NCBI GenBank assembly: GCA_030549175.1
Contig: JAUKUA010000001.1
Span: 62,001-126,000 of the forward strand
Direction of reading: 5' to 3'
DNA: 64,000 nt
From: Lasiosphaeris hirsuta
Taxonomy: Eukaryota; Ascomycota; Sordariomycetes; Sordariales; Lasiosphaeriaceae
Made by a program: the position numbers and the translations under genes. Numbering within the stretch: the stretch's first letter is position 1; every line of letters starts with the position of its first letter. Below the pieces are notes generated by a model. It searched no databases, was not told where the DNA came from, and saw nothing but the letters and a program-made list of their open reading frames with translations. Below are positions 54,342 to 64,000 of the stretch, one piece after another.

Positions 54342-56275
54342 ATCTTCTGTCGTGGGTTTGGCCAACAGCAAGTTGGCCATAGTTCTGCCTCGTGTTGATA
54401 TTCCCCATTTTACACCTTCCCCGCCGGCATTTGCGGCCGGCACACGATCCACGCCGTAGCCGCTATTGCTGGTGGTCTCTCGATCAATCACCGTACCACT
54501 CCGATGCAAAGCATTGCTGCCTTGTCTGTGACCCTCCAACTTGGGAGCACACTATCAGGAGACCTCAGCGTCCGCCCCTCACAAGGCGCTACAAAGCACA
54601 CATTCGTGGACTGGTGTCGATCCGCCAGGCTCGGGGCTGCACATCAAGGGCGTTGTGCAACGCCAATTCTGCAGCAACGTATCGATCTCCAATGGCCGCC
54701 GCGCCGTTCCTGGCGCTCCTCCCATCTTCATCAATCGGCGGCCTACTGAGTAAACAGCTGCCTTGAGAACGAAGCCGTCAATTGATCGCTACTGACTCAC
54801 CTGGTACACAAAGCCAAGCAGCGTGACCTGTCGCTGCATCCATCTTGCATCGACGCCTTTCCGGTGCTCTCGGCTGATGTGGCAAGACTTGGCTTCTGGC
54901 GGAAGATGCGAGGACCATAAGCAAACATCGTGCCCAACCCTTGAGGGGCTGAGCCGATGAGGGGGGAACTAGATCCCGACTCCTGTCCGACCAGTCCAAG
55001 ACATATGTATGTATGACTAGACGCATGATACTTGCCTCCATCTTGTTCGTGATATTCGCCACGGCGGTGACGGGGAAGGCATAGCCGCATCGCGCAGGCC
55101 CGCAAACACCACCTCAGGCTTGTGGGGTCGTCAAGTATAGAGTCTGCACGCTGGGAGATCCGTACCAGTCACGGCCGCAGCAACGTAGCGATGCAGCAAC
55201 AGGGTGAAGGGCTCTATCACTTTCTGGGGTTGATGCTTCGGCATCAACTCGAAAAGGGCTGTTGCCCCCGCCCACCCAAACGTCACCGACACTTTGACCA
55301 AGAAGCCAGCTTTGACACCTCGTTCTTCCCCAGGTCTAGAGATATGGGTCTAGTCCTATCATCGGGCGCCAATGATGGGGAGACCCCCGCCCGTCTAGGC
55401 TGGGTGGGATTGTTTAGGCCCCCCGCGCATGCGTCAAACGGCCAAGGCTCCAGTCTCCAAACTGCATGTATGTATACATCCTCTCGAGCTTTCCGCGTTT
55501 TGCGTCTTGTGCCACCATCGTTGTCGTTCGGCCCGTTGGCGGTTGTCAATGGTTTCACTGAGATGGGGAAAAGCGAGCTGGGCTGGTACCAGCGACGCGG
55601 GAACCCGCGAACGGGGGGGATCGAGGGAGCAAAAGATAAAAAGTCCGTTGGTATCACAAGCCTTGCGCAAATCATCGGGTTGTTGAATACGATGTGTCAA
55701 ATTAACCCACCTTTTTTTCTGATCCGGTCGTGTCACCGCTACTGCCGAGATTCCGCCCCGATACTGGTCGGCGGGGTGTCAATTCCTCTGCTAGTGGCAA
55801 GCTCTGCCGCTGCCGCTTCAGCTCGAGGGCTGCTGGGAGATTCGCGATTGGGAGGAGGGGGGGCTTCGTCAACCGCCATCAATGCAGCCTGGCCTTCGAG
55901 TCCCATCATGTTTGACTTGGTTCCTCGCCCTGCCCTCGGGGCCAGTGAATCTGTTCAGCCACCGAGCCCGGCCCCTGGCCGCATCCCCCCAGTAGGTCGC
56001 TCGGACGAGTCTGGAATAGGAAAGGAAAAGAGCCAAGAAAGCACCAGATTCTGCAAGAGCCTGGACGTTCCCAGTACCGGCATCCGACCCGGACTCCTAG
56101 TTGGGTCCGGTGCGGCGCGGTGCTGACGCGCTGGGATTGTATTTGAAGGCGCGGCTGCTCCGCAGTCTCCTCCCTGACCTGGTAAGCTAAGAAGGGTAAC
56201 TTTGGCTATCTGGATCCCCGGCCCTGAGGCGCAAGGAGAAGGATTGGAGATGCGGGATGCGGACCATGGGGAGAA

Positions 56276-56297
56276 GGGGGGGGGGGGGGGGGGGGGG
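56276..56297. repeat. G22 run
   Basis: Homopolymer of 22 G. Confidence 0.9.
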
Positions 56298-57444
56298 ATT
56301 GTGTTTTTTTCGTTGCCGCGACCCTGCAGTGATGAGACGGTGTTAGACGGGGCGAGCCATAGACCCCTGTCGAGTGACGCCTTGCTTGGCAGCATGGGTT
56401 TGCGCAACTTGCCATCAAGCTGCCGGATTTATCTTGGTGATGTAAATAAAGTGTCAAATGGGAACCAAAAAAACAGCTGAAATCAACGCTTTTTATATCA
56501 GTAATGGCTACACATTATGTGTTGAGGGTATGTTTGAGGGCAAAGCACTCTTGTCTGAATCTTCTCTTCTCAAGTCAGGTAGAGAGAGGTTATACATATC
56601 CGTTTGATGGTCAATCTCTCGATAACAAAATTTTGCAGATGACAACATATTTATCTCATAGGTATATCTTATCAATGAGCTTGAGACACATGTCTTTTCC
56701 CCTGAACTGAATGGTCGAAGGTCACTCCGTAGCCTGAGGCTAGACTCGTTGGATTTGGATAGAGGACGGTAATACACCCCCCCGCCAAGACGCTAACAGG
56801 GGAGTATGGCCTGTCAGTCTGTATGGAGGTAGTCTCGTTCAAGCTGTTCTGCAAAGGATACCAAAGTGCAGCGCTTTTTGCCCAAAGGATTTCTTTGCAC
56901 CTTATCGTATTTTCCTTTTTGCCCTCATTGCAGGGTCCCTCTGCGCAGACAAACCCACTTTTGTCGTGACCCATCAAACACTCACCAGCCCTTTCCTCTC
57001 CCGGCAAACAAGTGGAAGAGCCGTGGTGTGATTTGATACTCCCCCCGTCAGTCGAGGCCCGACGATCCAATCCCCCCAGTCAAGCTCTGCCTTCCCAAAG
57101 CAAGTGAATGACATGGGAAAGCGGGCGGGTGACCCCTCTCCCCCCTCCCCCCCCTCTCTCTCTCTCCATCTTTTCCGCTGGCCAGCCCCCCATTTGGGTT
57201 TAACGGCAAAAGAACCAAAGAAAGAAAAAAAAAAAGCAGTGTGATGAATGAAGCAAAAAAAAATTAAAAAATAACAGATGCACCTCCCTCGAAAGAGAGA
57301 TTGAGCACGAGGGGCGGGCCCCCTTCCGGCTGCCCGTCCGTCACGCAAATAAGATCAAAAAGCTGCTACACACCCACACACACCATCGGTTAGTGCCAGC
57401 CGTATATATGGAGAGCCAGCGGCGACCTGACAAAATCCTCTTTT

Positions 57445-57459
57445 GCCCCCCCCCCCCCC
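57445..57459. repeat. C15 run
   Basis: Homopolymer of 15 C. Confidence 0.85.
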
Positions 57460-58707
57460 TGCAACCCTTTGGGGCCATCTCCCACCAGGCACTTTTGACT
57501 CCCGTCACTGGACTGGCCGGCTGGGATCGGACGGTGCCAGGGACGGAAAAAGAAAGGGAGATGAAGAGAGGCGGATGGTGAGGGTTGTGTTCGGAGTAGT
57601 CCGGGTCTTGGCTGGATTTGGCTGCGACGTCTCGTGCAAACAGTGCTTTGTGTGGAAATAAACCCACGTGCTTGAATGCGAGGGCTCGAGGGGAAACGGT
57701 CGTTTTCGGATGCTTTGTCGGCCCCGCGCGCCATCCGCCGTTGACTGCTTGCATCGGCAACCCCTCTGACCCCAAATTTCAATGCTCCCTTGGCTGCTGC
57801 CTCACGCCCCAAACCCGAGCGCGGGGAACAGTTATCAGATCGAGGTACATACAACGGAACAAGACGCAGAGCATGATATCAAGTTGGGTTTTGAAATCCA
57901 GATCTGCACCTGCTAAAGGAATTCCTTAGTACCTGCTACTACTAGTATAGATGATATCTTTTCTTTATATCCCACTCTCCTTCAGAGTTTGTCGTCCGTC
58001 GAGGTTTTGGTATCAATGCTCTCTTCTGCTTCATCCCACTTACACCGAGTTTAACAGGTTCTGTTACTCCCCCATCATCTTCTCTTCTTGCTCATATTGT
58101 CCATATCCCATCCTTTATAAGAAACACCAGAAAACCCAGGATGACATGTAAAAAGGAAAAGAAAAGAGTATGCACATATATGATTCCCAATATCAGGTAC
58201 CGAAATCCACCCGCAGCGCCATGTGATAAAATGTAATGAGAAGGAAGGCAAAGAAATAAAAATGGTGAATCCGATTCCACATAAAATGGTACAAGAGAAG
58301 CCGAAAGAGGTAAGCAAGAGGTAGGTGGATGATGGTGGTGTGGTGTTCCCGAGGCAGGGGGTCGACTGCAGGGAAGCGCAGCGAGCGCGCAGAATGCAAA
58401 TGCGACTTTGGGCAGACAGCAAAAAGGCAACAGACAGCAGAGTGTGCGCACATGGCCGCAGGTGCAGGCGGGTGCGGTCGGTCTTTGTGGTGCAGCGACC
58501 GCACTCCATCCAGGCTCAACCACACGTTGCAGCGCAATCCTCAGAGTGCGAGAACTTGTGCAAGGGTGTTGCGCGTGTTGAGTGTGGTGAGTGGTGGGAA
58601 GGATGAGGGAGGGGAGCAGGGAAAGTGAACCCCCAGTTCGGTTATCGCAATCCCTCGACTGCATTTTGGCTTGCTGCAGTGAGCAGCCTCCCCTCGCCCA
58701 CCTTCCG

Positions 58708-58724
58708 CCCCCCCCCCCCCCCCC
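58708..58724. repeat. C17 run
   Basis: Homopolymer of about 17 C. Confidence 0.85.
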
Positions 58725-59426
58725 TTGCCCAAGACCACCCCAGAGCAACCCCCATATTTTTGGTGGTCGCTGGTCTTGGCGGCCGTCTCGAGGCGGGCGG
58801 ACGGGTGGGAGGGCGGAAGGAATTGAGGTTCCGCGACTGCCAATGCTGATGGTCTGTGTTGCCTTGGGGGCTGCTGTCTTTGGTTTCATTGCGTTCGCCC
58901 TGCGTCTCTGGGGAACTTGGCCCAGCCAGATCAGATTCGGCGGCTAGCCACCACTTCCGACTCAAAAAGAGAAAACAGAAAAACGAGACCCAGCTCCATG
59001 GCGCCAGGCCAGACCGAATGTCATGTCGTGTGCTGGCTGGGTCTCGTTCGTTGTCACTCTTCTGGTTCTCTCCGACTTGCGTGTAGTGTCCGGTTTCTAC
59101 CCCGCCGCTTCTCTTTCGTTGCTCTTGATTTCGATGATTAAAGATCGTTCCAATTGGCGTAAAGACTCGTTGTCGTGACTTGGTCGACCGTCAAGATAAC
59201 TCAAGCCCCCCTCCCCCTCCCCCACTTCCATTCCCTCCAAGAAAAAAAAAATCCCCTTCCTCTCTCGTACGTGTGTCGGCATCGTGTTGCTCCAAGTGGT
59301 TTCACCCCAGTTGGTTGTGTCATTTCGTGTTGTGAGTGTGGGCGCGCGCCGCGAATCGTGCCCTGGTAGGCGCGGCGCTGGTGCCCTTCAAGAGTAGCGA
59401 GTGAGGTGGTCCGGCAGGTGATTCGC

Positions 59427-59852
59427 TTAGAAAGAGAAGGTCTGCTCCTTGTTGGAGCGCTTGATCATGTTCTCCCAGGGAGGATATGTCTTTGGCTTGC
59501 ACTCGCCTGTCACAGTATGTCAGTGTCCATCCCTATGTTTCTGTTTACTCACAGTCCCGAAACCAAGGCAGTCAGCGGCAGGCTTGCGCCCGCTGCCCCC
59601 CGCGGTGACTTCAGAGGTGTGGGGGGGTTCGGAGAGGCAATCACATACCGCAAAGCTCCTCTGCTCTATAGCGAACACAAGTCAGCACTCGCACCACTCC
59701 AATATGGAGCTTGGGCGGTCTTCTTACCTGAACTCGAAGTGGGTGACGTTTGGTTGACACCTCTTGTGAGTGAGGGTGTAGTCCCTGCACCACTTGGAGG
59801 CGATCCAGCGGAAGTGACCGCAAGAGTATTCCCGTTGAGTGTAGTCGCACAT
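59427..59852 (-). CDS. small conserved Cys-rich fungal protein (MCDYTQ family)
   Basis: Three exons: 59852-59728 (41 codons + 2 nt), a 17-nt microexon 59665-59649, and 59506-59427. Introns are 62 and 142 bp with donors GTAAGA and GTATGT and acceptors CTATAG and GACAG. The joined frame is open over 222 nt, 73 residues, ending in TAA. It starts MCDYTQREYSCGHFRWIASK, has a CGH and a later CX2C-type pair (LCGECK), and a basic, aromatic end. Six Cys and two His suggest a small zinc-binding protein. I recall this opening as common in ascomycete genomes with no assigned function. A long in-frame extension upstream of the Met is not needed. The start has an ACATG context. Confidence 0.85.
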
Positions 59853-62800
59853 GTTTGCTTGTGTGGTGATAGACTGGGAGATAAAGTCAAGAGTGGCTAT
59901 GCCGAAGAACAAGAGATATGCTCGCCTGCCGAGACGATGGGTGGGAGATCGATGATGTATAGGTGCAGAGCCAAGAAAAGGTTGAAGCTGTATATGGACG
60001 AATGGGTACTGGTGTTGGCGGATGCTGTCAGGTGTGTGGGTTCTTGGTGGCAAAAGGAGGGAGAGAGCGAGGACGGTGGGAATGATGTTGTATTTAAGCT
60101 GGTATCAAGGGAGAACAGCCAGACGCTGTTGACAAAGCCAAGTGGAGGAAGCTGTCACCCTCGTGGGAACACCGGGAACCCATGCTGGCTTCATGCAGAC
60201 TCTCAGAACGTCTTAGGGTCGGGAAATAGGTGCTAGACGGATAGTGCGAGGAGTAGCGGGCGGGTGGAGAGCGGGCCCCCCATGTTCGGTACTGGACTGT
60301 ACACTGCGCTACTCCGTAACCAGGCCAGCGGCTGGTGACAGACAGGGCGGGTGTGAACAGCCAGGGAAGATTGAGCCGGGCCGAGGGGAGGGGTGAGACA
60401 AGAAATGGGGCAGGGATTGTGGAAGCATTAGAAGACGAGCGTTCCAAGCTCGGACGAAGCCCAGAACCCCAGGACGACCCCGGAAGGCCCCAGAGAGAGA
60501 GGGGGGGGGAGGTCTTGAACTTTGTGAAGTATCCAGGTACTGTCAATGTATCCAGGTATCGAGGTGTCAGGATGTGCCATGCGCGAAATGGCGTCTGCAG
60601 CAGCGTATCCACACCCAGTTTTACTAGCCCGACAAAGTGGCATCAACTTCGGCTTGCGGCCCTCGCGCACGCACGCCAACTCCCCACCAACTTGCAGCCA
60701 AAACCGCAATTTGCGCTCGAGCTTCGGAGGCAGTCCACGGGTGTGGCCTCTCGACTCATCGCCTTGTTCTATCTCCAGTGCAACGACGGGTGTCCGGCCT
60801 CGCGGAGAGGCGAGTAGATGGGGCAATAATATGTATGTAATTCGTGTAATTCCAGCTTGGCCGCCCCAAGGCCAATGGACTGGATGGCGAAATGCTGCCG
60901 CTACACTAGGTTCCGGCAAGGTCACAAAGCCGTTAGCTCTCGCGGCCAAGAGCGCCAACCAGAGACTGTCGATGGCTCCTTAGGCAAAGCCCCCTAGCGG
61001 GCTGGCAGGGAGCTGGCGCTCCGCTTTGGGACCTACTCCAGCTGGTCAAGATGAGGGGGTCGTGGTCTCTTCGAGCACGCCGCAGAAAGACGCATACCAG
61101 CAGGTGTGCTGGATGTCCACGAGTGCTGGAGAAATCGAGGCTGCATCTGCCGGCCGGAATAGTCACCAAGCGCAGAGAGCGCAGAATAGGGTGCTATGGC
61201 ATACGACAGCCGTTTTGGTTCCTCATCTGGGGATGGGACGTGGGTGACAGATCGATCGCTGAGACCGGCTCTCCGTTTTGCCTCTTCATCGTGAAATGGA
61301 CAACCAATGCAAAAGGCACAAATTGACGCGAAACGGAGCGCTCAAGTTAACGGTCGGGTCTCGGGAAGTGCTGGCTGAGGTACCCACTACCAGCTCCTCT
61401 GTAAGTTAGTGTGCAGCATCCGTACAGTCTCCAATCATGGTAAAAGCCAGAGGGGGGGGGGGGGGAGGGGTCATGGCTTCACTGCCGTGAGCGCACCTCA
61501 GAGCGCACCACCCCTTCGCCTCTCGCTTGGGCGCCATGTGAGCTTCCACTGTTGCTATACCTGACTTCTCCAGGGTTTCTCCCAGGACGTTCAATGTATT
61601 CCACGCTGCTCGCTCGCTCGCCTCAGCTTGTCGGGCACCCGCCCGCACTCCCCTCCCTCCCGGTGATGTAGTTCCGCTTTTCCCCCTCTCCCTCGTGTTG
61701 ATGAGGAGGAGAACGAAGATGCGCGACGGGGCTACGCCCAAGGCACCCTCACCTCCAAGCCTTTTTCTTTTCCCATTTGACGAGGGAAGAGAGAACTGGG
61801 TTCGACCAGGCTTGAGGAAGTCGGCACTATGAGTGGCCACCAGACTTGTTGCATGGTGGCCCAGGCCCCAGCAGCCAAGGCCAAAAGGCAAAATCCTGGG
61901 TCGCAAAAGGAACGAGAAGCGGCGGGCAAAGGGGGACGAATGGGCTGGGAGCTGAGGCACTCCGTGAGGGCGAGGACGACGACGAGTCAGCTAGTGCCGT
62001 GAGAGTCCCGAAGCTACCCAGTCCCAGTCGAGGACGAGGAACGGCACGTGGGCTAGCTTCCATCATCCATCGACCTTCCTCGTAGTCACCTCTCCTCCCG
62101 TTTCCCGCTCCGTGCTTGGAACCGTCACCCAATTGAGCGAGAGGGATTCGATGTTGGCGTTTCGGTGACACGGCGGGGAGGCGATGAGATGGGGCTCCCG
62201 CTCGGTGCTGCTTCTTCCACGGGCTAGCTCACCCTGCTCACCCTGCTCACCTACTCGGATCTATCTAGTCTCTCTAGGGGCAGAACTCAGGTGCTGGGGA
62301 GATGCTGGTGATACTGGCTCGCATTGGTGTTGGCATTGCCCCCAAGGTGGATGCGGGTTGCTGGATCGTCGGGCCTGGAATCTGAGTCGATCAACACGAG
62401 ACAGGTAGACTGACCAGCTGCTCGGTCGAACGAGACGTCACCGACACGGCGGTAGCAGCACGCAATGGTGGGCTGAGCCGGCTCCGGCTCGAGAGGGGAA
62501 AGGGAGATACCCCATGGAAGCATTGGCAGTTGTCGATGTGTACAGGGCCGTTGATGCATCGCTGTGCGACCCGCACCGGTGAAGCAACTTACGGTGCGGC
62601 CGTGTAGCCTGGCATCGTCCGGTCTTTTCGCAGGGAATCATGGACCGAAGGGAGAGCGACAGCGTGGGTGTTGCTTGGACGCTGCTTGGACGCTGCTTGG
62701 ACGCTGCTTGGATCTGATCTGCTTGGATCAGCTTGGAAGCCGGCCCTGACTCCGCACCAGCCTGCAATTTGTCGTGGATCCCCTGCGTTTTGGAGTCGTG

Positions 62801-64000
62801 CGTTTTGCCTTGTGCGCCTGGGCGCGCCTTCCAGAAGCTTTGCGAATTCGCGACTCCTGCTGCGGTAGGCGGCGACCGAGGGTCGTGCCCACCCGCACTA
62901 TGCCCTTGCTACCATCTCGAAACACTGGCGGCAATGAGCACGCGGTTACTAAAATACGCACACCCGACACCGATACCTCGCACCGCGGCCACGGCCACAT
63001 TCCGCCTGTGCACCTGGTACTATCGCTGCCTAGGTAGGTATGGGCAATCTGGCCGTTGGAGGAATTGCAACCAGCACCATTGCGTTGCCGCCGGCTTCTC
63101 GGTATGACAAGACGAAGAGGAAAAGTCTGCACCCAATTTGCGACGAACAGAGGCAACCACTGAGTCCGAGGTGCTAGCACGCAATACCACTATATCACGC
63201 AAACGTCCTCCATGGAAAGCAGGGACGTGCTTGCAATTGCCGTTGCCGCCGTCGGAAGGCCGCGAGAGCTTGAAGACCATGGAGGAGGGGTGGGTCTCCG
63301 AGTCGCTCTGATGAGGGGTTCTTGATTTTTGGGCTGGTATAGTTCCACAATCAACTGTGCGCCTCAACAAGTGCCCAGCGCCCAATTTCCATTCACCGCA
63401 TCCAGTGCTGTCCGCTGCCATCTATCTACAGTCCTAGGACCTTGAGATGGCATTAGGCGACCATGTCTGTGTGGCATTTTGGAAGCTCTTCAGAAGCTTC
63501 TCCAGCACAAGGGCGGCGGCTTTGCCAGCCCTAGGCATGCAATGCCAAGGCCCATGCGCTATGGGCACCCATGAACGTCCAACAACCCATGAACCAAGCC
63601 GTGAAAGCCCAGGATGATTTCACGAGAGAAAATCAGACCCAAATCAGAGGTAGCCAGAGGCAGTAGGAGGAGCCATGGATCAGAAGTTCCCTGTAACCCC
63701 TCATGGCCTTCCTCCTCCATCTCTGTGCAAACATCCACTCTGGCATTTTGAAGTCTGCTTTTCCGCATTTCCCATGTTTCTCGATTTCAAATGCACTGGG
63801 TTGATAAAAATACCCGCCAGGTTCTGCAGCGTTGAATACCTCTGCACATACAGCTTCTCCCCCCGCCGTGTTGTTGACCCTTCCGTTTTCGGCAGTGCAA
63901 ACAAAACTGGGCAGGTGCGGCCGTGGCTCTTCACCGAGGAAGGAAAACTACACTACTTACTAGGGTACTAAAAGATGCCCCAAGGGGAGTGGATCTCACT
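59853..64000. other. upstream region and spacer to the window end, no gene seen
   Basis: 60088-60098 (CTTAAATACA on the minus strand) may be the TATA-like element of the small Cys gene. Beyond it no frame has a recognisable domain. There is a G14 run at 61452-61465 and the 11-bp tandem repeat at 62672-62712. A gene start may lie just beyond 64,000. Confidence 0.45.
62672..62712. repeat. tandem 11-bp repeat
   Basis: TGCTTGGACGC three times plus TGCTTGGA, followed by two more related GCTTGGATC units. Confidence 0.9.

Larger units (their letters stand above)
52783..59426. other. gene-poor region, part 3, with G and C homopolymers
   Basis: No supportable gene. The longest frame (55122-56126, plus) has no domain and random composition. 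Long G or C runs (listed) recur every 1-2 kb. 57120-57180 and 57950-58130 are CT-rich and leader-like. A CTTATAAAGG sequence on the minus strand near 58115 could be a promoter element without a recognised gene. Confidence 0.45.

Noticed and set aside
55122..56126. 334-codon plus frame
   Set aside because: The longest frame of the gene-poor block, but no recognisable motif, uneven composition and comparable frames on the other strand; kept as unproven.
58092..58889. 265-codon minus frame
   Set aside because: Contains a translated homopolymer (Gly run) and His/Thr-rich low complexity; no family.
1..64000. CRISPR arrays, bacterial operons, ribosome binding sites, prophage
   Set aside because: The window is eukaryotic (spliced genes, fungal families); no spaced direct repeats of CRISPR type were seen.
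1..64000. Starship-type giant transposon with a DUF3435 captain
   Set aside because: No tyrosine recombinase (R...Y) frame or typical captain N-terminus was seen at either side of the accessory arm.
1..64000. 5S or other rRNA genes
   Set aside because: No match to the conserved 5S or large rRNA segments was noticed by eye.

Overview
This window looks like nuclear chromosomal DNA of a filamentous ascomycete (Pezizomycotina, most likely Sordariomycetes). The reasons are short introns of 52-90 bp with GTRNGT donors and CTRAY branch sites, GC-rich coding exons, fungal families (a DUF6604-like protein, a CE4 chitin deacetylase-like protein, a SETD3/RKM-type SET protein, a C2H2-ankyrin protein, a small MCDYTQ-type Cys protein), fungal non-LTR and gypsy retroelement debris, and several pseudogenes whose stop codons fit C-to-T (RIP-like) change. 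The species cannot be fixed from the sequence alone.

Layout. 1-16,000 is a degraded, repeat-rich segment. It holds a SAM-methyltransferase pseudogene with four in-frame stops, three head-to-tail 5'-truncated LINE copies (one carries a complete fungal-type Zn2Cys6 cluster in its ORF2 C-terminus), remnants of a conserved hypothetical gene, an AsaB/CmcJ-like gene, an amidase and a Ty3/gypsy reverse transcriptase, one uncharacterised 320-residue ORF, and a gene with six CX4C...CX2H modules. 16,000-19,300 is mostly spacer with a broken small secreted-protein gene.

19,300-40,600 is the gene-rich core: a four-TM membrane protein (-), a 14-exon 770-residue uncharacterised protein (-), a divergent PD-(D/E)XK-like protein (+), a small basic protein (+), a SET-domain protein (+), a class I methyltransferase (+), a chitin deacetylase-like secreted enzyme (-), an AAA-ATPase-like remnant (+), a divergent pair of C2H2 zinc-finger genes (- and +, the latter with ankyrin repeats and an apparent late nonsense mutation) and a 908-residue DUF6604-like protein (-).

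40,600-59,400 is an almost gene-free stretch of about 19 kb with many homopolymer runs (G28, C20, G22, T30) and one tRNA-like pseudogene. It ends at a small, spliced Cys-rich gene (-) containing a 17-nt microexon. From 59,900 to the end I see no supportable gene.

There is no obvious single pathway. The left arm looks like a decaying accessory region, possibly a dead metabolite locus hit by transposons. The core holds ordinary regulatory and enzyme genes plus several conserved families of unknown function. Exon structures were worked out by eye from splice sites and reading-frame continuity and have no transcript support.
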